Of a stretch of DNA of 64,000 bases, positions 34,012 to 43,532 are shown piece after piece. Each line of letters begins with the position of its first letter. The first letter of the stretch is position 1. The translations under genes were made by a program, and so were the position numbers. Source of the DNA: Brevibacillus_H sp041920465 (GTDB taxonomy: Bacteria; Bacillota; Bacilli; Brevibacillales; Brevibacillaceae); assembly GCA_041920465.1 (NCBI GenBank), contig JBHGXW010000021.1, forward strand, positions 4,856 to 68,855, written 5' to 3'. A model generated the notes under the pieces. The model was not told the origin of the DNA and made no database searches. It worked only from the letters and a program-made list of their open reading frames with translations.

Positions 34012-35619
34012 ATGAATGCACAAAGCAATTTCGATTCCAACTTCTCCGTAACCATTCCAGAGTATTACAACCTAGCCAGTCAGATTGATCAGTACGCTGC
34101 TTCACACCCAAACAAAACTGCGCTCCTCGTGGTAACAGAGCACGGGGAAGAAAAACGTGTTTCCTATGAAGAGTTGATGAAGTACGCGAACCGGATCGGT
34201 AACTCGCTGAAATCGTTGGGAGTTTCCCAAGGGGACAAGGTTATTGTTCTCGTTCCGCGCGGCGTGGAAGCATATGCCATTTATCTTGCTTTAAATAAAA
34301 TTGGAAGCGTCATCATGCCTGGTTCCGAAATGCTTCGCGGCAAAGATATCGAATATCGGGCCAAGCATGCAGGTGCCAAAGCGATTATTGCTTTTGGCGG
34401 CATCCGTGAAGAAGTGGATGAGATTCGCGGCAATTGCCCAACTGTCGAGTATTGCATTCTGCTCGGTCAAAAACACGACGATTGGCTTTCCTTCGAAGAA
34501 TTGGTGGACAAAGCCTCCGATGAATTGGAAGGAATCGAAACCCGCTCTGATGAATTGGCCTTCCTCTCCTATACTTCCGGTACCACCGGCGGGCCTAAAG
34601 GGGTTATGCACGTGCATGGCTGGCCATTTGCCCATCTTGCTGTGGCAGCTACCTACTGGCTGGACGTTCGTGAAGAGGATCTTGTCTGGGCGACTGCAGG
34701 CCCTGGATGGGCGAAATGGATTTGGAGCCCGTTTGTCTCTACCTTGGGCAAAGGTGCTACCGCGTTTGTCTATCAAGGTAAATTCTCGCCTGAAGCATAT
34801 CTGCAAATTCTGGAGAAATACCCGATTTCCGTACTCTGTGCTACACCGACCGAATATCGTCTGATGGCCAAGGTGTCCGGAATTGAAAACTTCCAAATCA
34901 CCAAGCTGCGCTCCGCTTGCTCCGCCGGTGAACCGTTGAACCGCGAAGTGATCGATACCTTCAACCGCGCGTTTAACATTACCGTTCGGGACGGTTACGG
35001 GCAGACCGAAAACACCCTGTTGGTCGGAACTTTCGTAGGAATGGAGCCGCGTCCTGGTTCGATGGGCCGTCCTTCACCGGTAGTAAAGGTAGCGATTATT
35101 GATGAAGAAGGCAAAGAATTGCCGCCTGGTCAGGTAGGCGACATTGCCGTTGAACGCCACATGATTGCGCTGTTTAAAGGGTACTTGAACGATCCTGAGC
35201 GCACAGCCCGAGCCTTCCGCGGCGACTGGTACGTGACCGGAGATCAAGGACAAATGGATGAAGACGGCTATATCTGGTTTGAGGGACGTGCTGACGATAT
35301 TATTATCTCGGCAGGTTATACAATCGGTCCGTTCGAAGTGGAAGACGCATTGGTCAAACATCCGGCTGTTGCCGAATGTGCTGCGGTGGCAAGCCCAGAT
35401 CCAGACCGCGGACATGTTGTAAAAGCATTTATCGTCCTGAAGAAGGGATTTGAACCGACTGAGCAGTTGGTCGAAGAATTGCAGGAACATACCAAACGTC
35501 TCACCGCCCCTTACAAGTACCCGCGCAAAATTGAATTCGTCTCCGATCTGCCCAAAACCACTTCCGGAAAAATTCGCCGGGTGGAACTTCGGAAACAGGA
35601 AGCTCAATCGATGTCTTAA
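34012..35619 (+). CDS. ytcI: AMP-forming acyl-CoA synthetase (YtcI / medium-chain type)
   Basis: 535 residues of the ANL superfamily, which activates a carboxylic acid to acyl-CoA. P-loop-like motif SYTSGTTGGPKGVMHVHG, A5 motif DGYGQTE, A7 WYVTGDQG, A8 EGRADDIIISAGYTIGPFEVE and the catalytic Lys segment TTSGKIRRVELR near the C-terminus. GWAKWIWSPFVSTLGKGATA is typical of the acetyl/medium-chain group, so short to medium acids are likely substrates. ATG 34012 has GGGGG upstream; a strongly AT-rich 270-base region before it holds the promoter. Confidence 0.88.
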   Translation: MNAQSNFDSNFSVTIPEYYNLASQIDQYAASHPNKTALLVVTEHGEEKRVSYEELMKYANRIGNSLKSLGVSQGDKVIVLVPRGVEAYAIYLALNKIGSVIMPGSEMLRGKDIEYRAKHAGAKAIIAFGGIREEVDEIRGNCPTVEYCILLGQKHDDWLSFEELVDKASDELEGIETRSDELAFLSYTSGTTGGPKGVMHVHGWPFAHLAVAATYWLDVREEDLVWATAGPGWAKWIWSPFVSTLGKGATAFVYQGKFSPEAYLQILEKYPISVLCATPTEYRLMAKVSGIENFQITKLRSACSAGEPLNREVIDTFNRAFNITVRDGYGQTENTLLVGTFVGMEPRPGSMGRPSPVVKVAIIDEEGKELPPGQVGDIAVERHMIALFKGYLNDPERTARAFRGDWYVTGDQGQMDEDGYIWFEGRADDIIISAGYTIGPFEVEDALVKHPAVAECAAVASPDPDRGHVVKAFIVLKKGFEPTEQLVEELQEHTKRLTAPYKYPRKIEFVSDLPKTTSGKIRRVELRKQEAQSMS

Positions 35620-35672
35620 ATCGATGCTCTGGTTAAAAGGATTCTATTGCCAAAATCCTTTGGCCTTCGCAG

Positions 35673-35706
35673 GTATGGTTCTCCACACGGGAACCATACT
35701 TTTTTG
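35673..35706 (+). terminator. Terminator after the acyl-CoA synthetase
   Basis: GTATGGTTC and GAACCATAC form a perfect 9-bp stem, followed by TTTTTTG. Confidence 0.87.
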
Positions 35707-35755
35707 TTGAGTGGCGCATTTCGTTTGTATCTGTTCAAGTTGCCTATAGTAATAT

Positions 35756-36604
35756 TTACCGCAGTCGTGTTTGCATCATCCGTTCAATCCACGCCCATGG
35801 AAGAACTTTTTTGAGCCAGATCGCTCTCTTCACACCCTTGCCAATCGGATAACGCAGTCCTGGTTCAGGAGTTTTGGAAATTCGGGCAATCAATTGGGCC
35901 ACCTCGCGCGGATTTCCACCCGTTCTGGCAATGCGCTCCGCCTGTGGCATCACAAGCTCTTTGATCCGATCATAATCTGGCATTCCCGAAGCATGGGCAG
36001 ATACGGCTGCGAGGCCTTTTTCCCAAATTGCCGTTTGGTATGCTCCTGGCTCTACCAGCACGACGCGAATCCCCAACGGTGCCACTTCCAGCCGCAACGC
36101 TTCGCTAAACCCTTCCACCGCATGCTTGGATGCTGCGTAAGGTGCCATCATGGGAAACCCAATCTGACCGCTGATACTGCTTATGTTGATGATCGTTCCG
36201 TTTTTTTGCCTTCTCATCACCGGCAATACCGCTTGCGTCGTCTGGATGAGCCCGAACACATTGGTCTCAAACTGTCTTCTCCATTCGTCCATCGGAATTT
36301 CTTCTACCAGCCCGCCAAGCGCGAATCCCGCATTATTCACCAAAAGGTCAATCCGTCCGTGTCTTTGCACGATCTCGTCTACGACCTGGCGAACCCGTGC
36401 CTGATTCGTAATATCTAGCTGCAAGATCTCCATTCGTTCTGCTACCCTTTCCTGGCGAGAGGTTTCAGCCAAAACCGCTCGTTTTTTCAAATCACGCATG
36501 GTAGCGATAGTCTGAAACCCGCTTTTGGCCAGCTCGACTGCGGTAAGCATGCCAAAACCGCTGGAAGTCCCGGTAATCAATGCGACCTTTTTCATGGATA
36601 ACAT
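35756..36604 (-). CDS. Short-chain dehydrogenase/reductase
   Basis: 282 residues of the classical SDR family. Cofactor motif TGTSSGFGMLTA, NNAGFA after the DLLV strand, catalytic Ser in INISSISGQIG, and Tyr-Lys in YAASKHAVEGF. The substrate is not predictable; YusZ-like SDRs of Bacillus are the nearest type. Two ATG starts (36604 and 36595) are possible; neither is ideally spaced from GGGAG, so the longer is given. A single gene, convergent with the acyl-CoA synthetase. Confidence 0.85.
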   Translation of the reverse strand: MLSMKKVALITGTSSGFGMLTAVELAKSGFQTIATMRDLKKRAVLAETSRQERVAERMEILQLDITNQARVRQVVDEIVQRHGRIDLLVNNAGFALGGLVEEIPMDEWRRQFETNVFGLIQTTQAVLPVMRRQKNGTIINISSISGQIGFPMMAPYAASKHAVEGFSEALRLEVAPLGIRVVLVEPGAYQTAIWEKGLAAVSAHASGMPDYDRIKELVMPQAERIARTGGNPREVAQLIARISKTPEPGLRYPIGKGVKRAIWLKKVLPWAWIERMMQTRLR

Positions 36605-36776
36605 TCACTCCCATTCACTAGTTTCTTCAATCGGCTGCATTAGCTGTCTCTGTCTCGCGCCAATTCAGAACAAGCCTTTCTGCCTATATTGTATATTTAA
36701 TATATTATAATGTTTACAAAGTGTGGGTTCTGTGCCATAATATAGCTACAAGCCGTTTGACGAGGAGGAATTACAA

Positions 36777-37340
36777 ATGAAAATGAAAATACTCGTTATT
36801 TGTGGAAGCGCATCGCAACATTCCCGTACTCGTGCCCTTACCGCATTTATTTCCAAAGAGCTTGGCACGCATCAAGTGGAAGTCTTATCCTTTGACGTAG
36901 GACAGCATGTTCTTCCCCTGTACAATGACAATGAAGCCCAATATCAGAACCAAGAGGTGAAACGCCTCGTAGAATACGCACAGCAAGCGGACGGTTTCTT
37001 TATCACCACCCCTGAATATCACAACGGAATGACTGGAGCGTTGAAAAACGCGCTTGATTTTCTTGGCGGCAAACATTTCAAAAATAAGCCGGTTGCCATC
37101 GCAGCAGTTGCCGGCGGAGGAAAAGGCGGCATCAACGCCCTAAACAGCCTGCGTATTGTAATTCGAGGTCTATACGGACTTGTGCTGCCTGATCAGTTTG
37201 TTGCTGATCCCATCCATTTTAATGAGCGAAACGAATTTGTCGGGGAGGATGCCCAGTCACGTGTAAAAGCACTGGCTGGCGAATTGGTGCAGTTGACCCA
37301 GCTTATCAGCACCAAAGTGCTCTTGTCGAAGCAACTTTAG
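36777..37340 (+). CDS. NADPH-dependent FMN reductase / azoreductase-like flavoprotein
   Basis: 187 residues with a flavodoxin fold: LVICGSASQHSRTRAL binds the FMN phosphate, TPEYHNGMTGALKNALDF is the family signature, and AAVAGGGKGGINAL follows. Such enzymes reduce quinones, azo dyes or metals with NADPH. ATG 36777 lies 8 bases after GGAGG. The frame continues in phase for 30 more codons past the TAG stop (see findings). A terminator at 37432-37460 follows that stretch. Confidence 0.87.
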   Translation: MKMKILVICGSASQHSRTRALTAFISKELGTHQVEVLSFDVGQHVLPLYNDNEAQYQNQEVKRLVEYAQQADGFFITTPEYHNGMTGALKNALDFLGGKHFKNKPVAIAAVAGGGKGGINALNSLRIVIRGLYGLVLPDQFVADPIHFNERNEFVGEDAQSRVKALAGELVQLTQLISTKVLLSKQL

Positions 37341-37431
37341 AAATTTTCGCTTGACAAGACAGGCAAATTGACTCACGAATTCACGGGAAGCGCCGTTGAT
37401 ATTCAGGAATTGGCGGAGATTTCCAGCAGAT

Positions 37432-37460
37432 AAAAGCTGCCGAAAGAGTCGGCAGCTTTT
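37432..37460 (+). terminator. Terminator after the flavoprotein gene
   Basis: AAAAGCTGCCGA and TCGGCAGCTTTT form a perfect 12-base palindromic stem with a short loop; it may act on both strands. Confidence 0.82.
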
Positions 37461-37466
37461 GGATGG

Positions 37467-37493
37467 TCCCTCCCGGTATAAAACCGGGAGGGA
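37467..37493. other. Hairpin in the flavoprotein-yhfH gap
   Basis: CCCTCCCGGT-ataaa-ACCGGGAGGG is a perfect GC-rich inverted repeat of 10 bp. On the minus strand no T run follows, so its role in ending yhfH is uncertain. Confidence 0.6.
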
Positions 37494-37542
37494 TATTTAG
37501 TTCTATTCGAGAGTGGTTTCCCTCCACTCCTATCCAGCTTCT

Positions 37543-37674
37543 TTATTCGTCTCTCACATTCATGCAGCGCTCGCATTCGTACAAATACGATTCGTGCTGT
37601 TCTTCAAATTCATGTCCGCAGCAAGAACATACTTTTTTTGAAATATTCCGATAAAATTCAGCAACTGGTTTCAT
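37543..37674 (-). CDS. yhfH: YhfH-like small zinc-ribbon protein
   Basis: 43 residues beginning MKPVAEFYRNISKKVCSCCG. Two Cys pairs (CSCC near residue 16 and CERC near 36) would bind one zinc, and the middle EEQHESYLYECERC matches the tiny YhfH family of Bacillales, of unknown role. ATG 37674 lies 7 bases after AAGGGGAG. It is too short for most gene finders. Single gene between hairpins. Confidence 0.85.
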   Translation of the reverse strand: MKPVAEFYRNISKKVCSCCGHEFEEQHESYLYECERCMNVRDE

Positions 37675-37796
37675 TTACGCTCTCCCCTTTTTGCTCTTCT
37701 TGTTTTCTATTGTATTATAACAGAAGTGAAAAGTGAAGAGTTGTTTTCGCACAGTTCACAAAAATTTTTCGCCCATCCGTGATGTCGAATGGGCTA

Positions 37797-40364
37797 TTAT
37801 TTTGCACGGGAAAAGAGCGGTTTGTCTTGCCTGTTCAATAACAGCTTTTCAAACTCATCCGCGGGGAGCGGTTTGCTAAACAGATAGCCCTGGGCAAGAT
37901 TACATTTTTGTTCAGACAAGAAACGAAGCTGTTCCTCCGTTTCCACACCTTCCGCCACGACATTCAACTGCAGGCTTTGGGCCAAACTGATGGTTGATCT
38001 GGCAATCGCCATGGCTCCGTTATCTGTCGAGATATCGTTCACGAACGAGCGGTCAATCTTCAGTGTATCAATCGGGAACTTGCGCAAGTAGCTGAGGGAA
38101 GAATAGCCTGTCCCAAAATCATCGATAGCGATATGGATGCCGAGATTACGAATCTTATTCAGTTTGGAGATGACATAGCTTTCGTTATACATGGCAATGG
38201 TTTCGGTAATCTCCAATTCGAGATAGTCCGGATCAAGTCCGGTTTCCCTCAGCACTTCCGCAATCATCTCAACCAAATCAGGCTGTTGGAACTGTCTGAG
38301 GGACAGGTTGACGGAGACACGTTGCGGCGGTAACCCCATTCTCTGCCAGGCCATATTTTGCGCGCAGGCCGTTTTCAACACCCATTTTCCGATTGGCACG
38401 ATAAGTCCGGTTTCCTCGGCCAGCGGGATGAACTCACCGGGCGGGACTAATCCCCGCTCTGGCTGGTTCCATCTGATCAGCGCTTCCATTCCGGCGATTT
38501 CACCGTTGCTGATGTTAATCTGCGGCTGGTAATAGACAATTAATTCATTGCGGTCCAACGCCTGATGCAGTTGATTCTCCATTTCCAACTGATCGATCAC
38601 TTTTTGCGTCATGTCAACGGTATAGAACTGGTAGTTGTTTTTCCCCATCTCTTTGGCGTAATACATCGCCATGTCGGCACTTTGAACCAGTGCCACTTCG
38701 TTCTCCCCGTTTAACGGATACAAACTGATTCCAATGCTGGTCGTAACGAAAATCTCGCGGCCTTCCAGCGTAAACGGTGTCGTAAACAGCTCAATGATCT
38801 GTGCCGCCGGCTGCGTAATCTGGTTGATATGTTCCACCTTACGCAAAATAACGGCAAATTCATCTCCGCCTAAACGAAACACGCTCGCCTTTGCATCCAG
38901 GCATTGCCGCAAGCGCCTGGCAACCTCCTGAAGCAACATATCACCTACTGCATGGCCGAAATAGTCGTTTACATTTTTAAAACGGTCCAGATCCAGAAAC
39001 ATGACAGCCAGCACACTTTGCTCCTGTTTGGCAACCGCAAGTTCATTTTTCAAATACTCATGTAACTGATGGCGGTTTGGCAGTCCGGTCAAGCTGTCGT
39101 AATAGGCCTGGTACTTGATCTGCTCTTCGTAGCATTTCCGTTCGGTTATGTCACTGAACGCTACGACAGCACCCGTCACCCTCCCATTCTCCCAAATCGG
39201 TGTGGCTACATAGGAGACCGGAATCATTACTTTTTGCTTGGTAATAAATACGTCGTCATCAACCCGGATCGGGTTCCCTGACTGAATGGTGTCGTAAATC
39301 GGGCAATCTTCAAAATGGTTGACAGAGCCATCTTCTTTTTGGTAATGGAGGACCTCATGGATGTTTTTACCCAGGATCTCGTTGGCTTTCCAACCGGTCA
39401 GCCGTTCCGCTTCCGGGTTGGAAAACGTGACGCAGCCCCGCACATCCAAAACATAGAGCCCTTCGCCTACGGAAGAAGTAATAATCTCTAATTGTTTCCG
39501 ATGTCTGCTTGCCGCCTCTTCCGCCAGCTTCTGCCCGATGTAAGGTTCCTCAATTGTTGCGATATACAACCCTTTCATCAGATAGAAATAACCAATTGCT
39601 TTAAAAACATGCCCCATAATATTGTTCAAATCATAGACGCTTTGATAGAGAGTAAAGATCAGTTCGCTTATGAGCAGGATAAGCATGGCGAGGCTCAGGA
39701 TTAGGTTAGGCAGCCTTTTTGACTGCCGGTACCTTCTGAACAGGATGCCGACTGTCGTCAGATGCAGCAAGCTGACCAGGTATTCCAGCATGTTTTTTAA
39801 CGGAGTTGTCCCGTTTCCTTCCACCACCAGGACGGGCAGCAGGTTTGCTGCTGTAAAAATCGTCACAATCACAGCCATCAGATAGGCGCAGACCCCAAAA
39901 AAGATCACTCTTCGCATTTCCGTGGCGATGGGGCGGTCTTTCAGAGCAAATACAAGGAAAACGAAGAAACTCTCTGTGAGGCGCGCACTGATCCAAAACC
40001 AGGTGGCTTTGGCAATGGAACTCTCCCCGACAAACGCCGGCATCCCTTTGTAGGTTAACGTATGGATTAAATCAAGAAGGCCGACCGCAAAAAATACTGC
40101 TCCAACCAGCAACCGATGACGCGAAACCGTATGGGGAAAAATCATCCAGCACTGAATCGCGATGGCGAAAGAAACGGCGATGCTGAAAAACTCAAGAACC
40201 ATATGAATGCCAAGATAATTTTCTGTAGGAACTCGTATGATCAAAATTTTTTGAAGCAGAGTTACAGCGATAAAACATCCCAATACCGTCATTGCGGCGA
40301 GGTAAATATGCCTCTCAGTCTTTTGCGGTGTTTCAGCCATTGGATCGATTGGCATATAGTTCAT
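37797..40364 (-). CDS. MASE3-PAS-GGDEF-EAL c-di-GMP enzyme
   Basis: 855 residues. An N-terminal membrane sensor of about seven helices (residues 20-270; KATWFWISARLTESFFVF fits MASE3), a PAS domain (about 285-400), GGDEF (about 415-575, with RLGGDEFAVIL) and EAL (about 590-840). The diguanylate cyclase site is complete, and the phosphodiesterase motifs EALIRW, ELEITE, IDDFGTGYSS, LKIDRSF and VAEGVET are intact. It can therefore make or break c-di-GMP; the direction depends on the signal. The ATG has GGAGAG 9 bases upstream. No neighbouring partner. Confidence 0.92.
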   Translation of the reverse strand: MNYMPIDPMAETPQKTERHIYLAAMTVLGCFIAVTLLQKILIIRVPTENYLGIHMVLEFFSIAVSFAIAIQCWMIFPHTVSRHRLLVGAVFFAVGLLDLIHTLTYKGMPAFVGESSIAKATWFWISARLTESFFVFLVFALKDRPIATEMRRVIFFGVCAYLMAVIVTIFTAANLLPVLVVEGNGTTPLKNMLEYLVSLLHLTTVGILFRRYRQSKRLPNLILSLAMLILLISELIFTLYQSVYDLNNIMGHVFKAIGYFYLMKGLYIATIEEPYIGQKLAEEAASRHRKQLEIITSSVGEGLYVLDVRGCVTFSNPEAERLTGWKANEILGKNIHEVLHYQKEDGSVNHFEDCPIYDTIQSGNPIRVDDDVFITKQKVMIPVSYVATPIWENGRVTGAVVAFSDITERKCYEEQIKYQAYYDSLTGLPNRHQLHEYLKNELAVAKQEQSVLAVMFLDLDRFKNVNDYFGHAVGDMLLQEVARRLRQCLDAKASVFRLGGDEFAVILRKVEHINQITQPAAQIIELFTTPFTLEGREIFVTTSIGISLYPLNGENEVALVQSADMAMYYAKEMGKNNYQFYTVDMTQKVIDQLEMENQLHQALDRNELIVYYQPQINISNGEIAGMEALIRWNQPERGLVPPGEFIPLAEETGLIVPIGKWVLKTACAQNMAWQRMGLPPQRVSVNLSLRQFQQPDLVEMIAEVLRETGLDPDYLELEITETIAMYNESYVISKLNKIRNLGIHIAIDDFGTGYSSLSYLRKFPIDTLKIDRSFVNDISTDNGAMAIARSTISLAQSLQLNVVAEGVETEEQLRFLSEQKCNLAQGYLFSKPLPADEFEKLLLNRQDKPLFSRAK

Positions 40365-40510
40365 ATTCTCGCTCTCCTATTTCAAAAGTAGAGAAAGACC
40401 TGGTTAATTTACCAAGAAATATACGTTGTACATATCACTTTTTAGAGTTAGCTAAACAATCTGCATTTTCCTGCCAAATGTGATAAATGTAACAGAGATG
40501 ACGAAATGAG

Positions 40511-40551
40511 AAAAACCGGCATGAGAGATTGCTCCCGATGCCGGCTTTGGC
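40511..40551 (-). terminator. Terminator after the acetyltransferase
   Basis: On the minus strand AGCCGGCAT and ATGCCGGT pair, followed by TTTTCTC. It lies about 30 bases after the stop. Confidence 0.82.
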
Positions 40552-40581
40552 TTTGCCTGCTCTTTGATTGCTATGATGCTT

Positions 40582-41130
40582 TTATCGTTCAGCTTCCCAC
40601 TCGCATTTCAGCATCCCATTCAAAATCACATCGACAAACTGTCCGTAGCGGCATTCTGCCTGGCGAAGCCGCCCTTCCTGAACGAAGCCAAGCCTTTCGG
40701 CGACGGCCTGTGCTCTTGTGTTGTCATACGCACAGGCGATTTCCACCCGGTTCAAACCCAGTTCGCCAAATCCGTATTGAATGAGGGCCCGTACGCATTT
40801 GGTGATAATCCCCTGCCCTTGCCATTTTTCCGCGAGCCAAAAGGTGATTGAGGCGGAATGATCTTTCCCGTTAATGAACCCGAATCCCACTTCTCCCACA
40901 ATTTCCTGATCGAGCCAAACACTTAGCTTGCATACCCGCTTGGCGGCAAATTGATTACGCAGGTATTCAATGTAAGATTCGGTGTGTTGCATATTTTGGG
41001 TCATGTCTACCCAAGTGAGCCAATGGCGCAAATGTTCTCTTGACTCTTCTATCACGGCAAACAGTTTGGGAGCGTCTTTTGTCTCCGGCAGTTTCAGTGA
41101 TAGGTGTTCATCTACCTGGCAAATTACCAT
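40582..41130 (-). CDS. GNAT family acetyltransferase (RimJ/RimL type)
   Basis: 182 residues. The acetyl-CoA site is visible as EKWQGQGIITKCVRALIQYGF (R/Q-x-x-G-x-G/A form), followed by NRVEIACAYDNTRAQAVAERLGFVQEGRLR, typical of ribosomal-protein N-acetyltransferases, cut here into its parts. The target may be a protein N-terminus or a small amine. ATG 41130 follows GAGAGAG. Single gene with its own terminator. Confidence 0.85.
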   Translation of the reverse strand: MVICQVDEHLSLKLPETKDAPKLFAVIEESREHLRHWLTWVDMTQNMQHTESYIEYLRNQFAAKRVCKLSVWLDQEIVGEVGFGFINGKDHSASITFWLAEKWQGQGIITKCVRALIQYGFGELGLNRVEIACAYDNTRAQAVAERLGFVQEGRLRQAECRYGQFVDVILNGMLKCEWEAER

Positions 41131-41285
41131 CGTCTACTCTCTCCCGCTTCTTCTTGTAATCTGCTGTCTACTCTATCACCTTAGCCGGAGATTTGGCTTT
41201 TTTCAACAAGAAATGCTTTTATCATTAAGAAAAGCTTCTATCCCTGATTTTTCAATTGACACAAGATGTTAATGGCGATAACAAA

Positions 41286-41320
41286 ATAAAAGCAGGAAAC
41301 ACTGATTGTGCTTCCTGCTT
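41286..41320 (-). terminator. Terminator after the chemoreceptor
   Basis: On the minus strand AGCAGGAAgCAC and GTGTTTCCTGCT pair around AATCA, followed by TTTATTTTG. It lies just after the stop at 41336. Confidence 0.85.
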
Positions 41321-41335
41321 CTATCTTCATTTAAG

Positions 41336-43045
41336 CTATACCTTGAACTTCCCGACAAGCAGCTGCAGCTCCTCTGCCATCTTGGACAGTGAATTTGCAG
41401 AGGCGGTAATTTCCTCCATGGAAGCCAATTGTTCCTCTACAGAAGCAGACACGCTCTGGCTTCCCGCAGCCGCCTGGTTGGCGATATCGGCAATTGTGTT
41501 AATGCTAATCACCACTTGCTCCGTTCCAACCATCAACTCTTGCACTAATGAGGATACTTCCTTCATTCTGTTGTTCACTTCGTCAATGGAACATTGAATC
41601 TGGCCGAATGTTTCTCCCGCCACGTTCGCAATGCTGATACCTTCCGCAACCTCGTTTCTTGACGCTTCCATCGTTTGAACAGCTTGATTGGTTTCCGTCT
41701 GGATCATGGAGATTAAGGAGGCGATCTGCTGGGCGGATTGTCCAGATTGTTCCGCCAGCTTCCGCACTTCATCTGCGACTACGGCAAAACCTCTTCCGTG
41801 CTCTCCGGCTCTCGCCGCTTCAATCGCCGCGTTCAGGGCAAGCAGGTTGGTCTGCGCGGCAATTCCCGTAATCACTTCCGTTATCTTGCCAATTTCGATT
41901 GATCTTGCTTCCAGCCCTTTCACCAGATTTGTCAACATATTGATTGTCGAACCGATCGAATTCATCTGATGAATCGTACTTTGCAGAACTTCATTCCCTT
42001 TCCGGGCGGCCCCGGCGGCATTGCTGGTGGAGGCAGTGGCCGTTTCGGCGCTTTCGGATATTTTCATCACGCCTTGGAACATATCGGTAATAATCAGAGA
42101 GCTGTTATTCACGTTCTTGACCTGTTGTTCGGAGCCTAGTGACACCTCTTGAACAGTTTCGGCAATATGGGCAGTCGCGTTGCTAGTTTGCTCAGCGCTT
42201 GCCGTCAGCTGTTCGGAAGAGGAAGCAACCTGTTCCGCACTCACTCCAACCTGATAAATCAATTCCCGCAATGTGCCGATCATGCGGTTGAACGAATCTG
42301 CCAGCTCCCGAATCTCGTCATTGGTAGAAACGGTAAGTTGGCGGGTGAGGTCTCCACCGCCATCTGCAATCTCGGATAGCTGTCTGTTTACTTGCGAAAT
42401 CGGACGCACAATACCTTTGGTCAGAAAAATTGCGAACAAGATGGCGATCAAGAGGGATACTCCCCCGCCTGCAAGGATAGTTGTCTTCGCTGTTAAACTG
42501 ACGTCGAAGCTTTCTTTTAATTCTTCTTGGATGATTTGATCCACTTCGGCACGAATTTTCTCGTTGACGGCAAGGTATTCATTGATAGCCTGTTTTCCGT
42601 CAGAGATTTTTTGCCGTGCTTCCTCTGCTTTGCCTTCCTTGACCAGTGAGATCTGGCTTTCAAAATAATCCTGCAGCTTTTGTAAAGCCGGCACTGCCTG
42701 ATTCGTAACCAAATCTTTCAATACGGGACTTTTCTCCTCATGCTGCTTGAGGATTTCCAGATTTTTCTCCAACTCTTTCTTGCCAATTTGATACGGTTCA
42801 AGCTCTTCTTCCTTGCCGCTGATCAGATATCCCTTGACCCCCGCATCCTGAAGCACAATGCTATTCATCAGTTCCTTGGCGGCGGAGGCGGTTGGAACAT
42901 CTTCCATCACCATCTCATTGCTCTTTGCTTCCATTTTCAAAAATGAACTGAAGGCAAAGGTACTAATCATGCTTAACAAAATCATGAACGTGATAGATGA
43001 AAGGCGAATCTTTTTTGCGATCGTAACCTTAATCTTTTTCTTCAT
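41336..43045 (-). CDS. Methyl-accepting chemotaxis protein
   Basis: 569 residues. A membrane anchor near residues 14-32, an extracellular four-helix-bundle sensor domain (about 35-190, with KEGKAEEARQKISDGKQAI), a second helix near 195-215 (GGGVSLLIAILFAIFLTKG), a HAMP domain (to about 270) and the long signalling coiled coil. The tip that binds CheA and CheW is LLALNAAIEAARAGEHGRGF. It reports an unknown ligand to the flagellar motor. ATG 43045 follows GGGAGG. No chemotaxis genes are beside it, so it works with a distant che operon. Confidence 0.93.
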   Translation of the reverse strand: MKKKIKVTIAKKIRLSSITFMILLSMISTFAFSSFLKMEAKSNEMVMEDVPTASAAKELMNSIVLQDAGVKGYLISGKEEELEPYQIGKKELEKNLEILKQHEEKSPVLKDLVTNQAVPALQKLQDYFESQISLVKEGKAEEARQKISDGKQAINEYLAVNEKIRAEVDQIIQEELKESFDVSLTAKTTILAGGGVSLLIAILFAIFLTKGIVRPISQVNRQLSEIADGGGDLTRQLTVSTNDEIRELADSFNRMIGTLRELIYQVGVSAEQVASSSEQLTASAEQTSNATAHIAETVQEVSLGSEQQVKNVNNSSLIITDMFQGVMKISESAETATASTSNAAGAARKGNEVLQSTIHQMNSIGSTINMLTNLVKGLEARSIEIGKITEVITGIAAQTNLLALNAAIEAARAGEHGRGFAVVADEVRKLAEQSGQSAQQIASLISMIQTETNQAVQTMEASRNEVAEGISIANVAGETFGQIQCSIDEVNNRMKEVSSLVQELMVGTEQVVISINTIADIANQAAAGSQSVSASVEEQLASMEEITASANSLSKMAEELQLLVGKFKV

Positions 43046-43196
43046 TCCGTCCTCCCAAAGAACTTTACATGTTCGTGTTTATATCTATTTACCAAAATTC
43101 TACACAATTTAAACCAAAATTTCAGCAAAGCAATTGTTACCATTTACGCAACAAAGCAAACCACCCGGGCCGTGCCCCACGGTATACTTATACAAG

Positions 43197-43391
43197 AAAA
43201 GACTTCGTCCCTCTTCGCTCTATTTAAGCTCGCTTGTAGCGTCTACCGTCCGCTCCGCTCACTTCAGAAGGGAGTCGACAAGAAAACCACTTGGCCTCTC
43301 TATGGTGTAAAGAATGCCGACTCTTTTCCTTCTTTCGCTCCCTGCGCTTTGTTTCGCTTAAAAGGAGCTGTGAGTGGACGAAGTTTTTCTT
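43197..43391. repeat. Dispersed mosaic repeat, copy B
   Basis: 195 bases. The left end AAAAGACTTCGTCCCT (43197-43212) equals that of copy A; GAAGGGAGTC (about 43267-43276) and the CTC/TTTCCTTCTTTCGCTC stretch also match. The right end TGGACGAAGTTTTTCTT (43375-43391) is the diverged inverted partner. It is about 120 bases shorter than copy A. It lies between the chemoreceptor promoter and the ribose operon terminator, in a 487-base stretch without a gene. Confidence 0.6.
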
Positions 43392-43410
43392 CTGCTGAAC
43401 AAAAGGAAAG

Positions 43411-43453
43411 AAAGTTTAACCACTTTATCAATCTAAAGCGGTTAAACTTTCTA
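43411..43453. repeat. Long inverted repeat beside copy B
   Basis: AGAAAGTTTAACC-a-CTTTA is matched by TAAAG-c-GGTTAAACTTTCT, a 19-base stem with one mismatch and a short loop. A degraded version (GAAAGTTAACCACTTTC) follows copy C at 63684-63700, so the hairpin is part of the repeat family. Confidence 0.7.
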
Positions 43454-43460
43454 ACATTAC

Positions 43461-43502
43461 AAAAAAACAAGTCCTCCTGCCCGGATGGACAGAAGGACTT
43501 GC
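43461..43502 (-). terminator. Terminator of the ribose operon
   Basis: On the minus strand CAAGTCCTtCTG and CAGgAGGACTTG pair, followed by TTTTTTTG. It lies about 30 bases after the rbsB stop. Confidence 0.9.
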
Positions 43503-43532
43503 AAGAGGATGTTTGCATTGTTTTTGTGGCGC

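Noticed and set aside
43300..43518. Short open frames on both strands of repeat copy B
   Set aside because: They change between copies, contain the inverted repeat and terminator, and have no ribosome sites.
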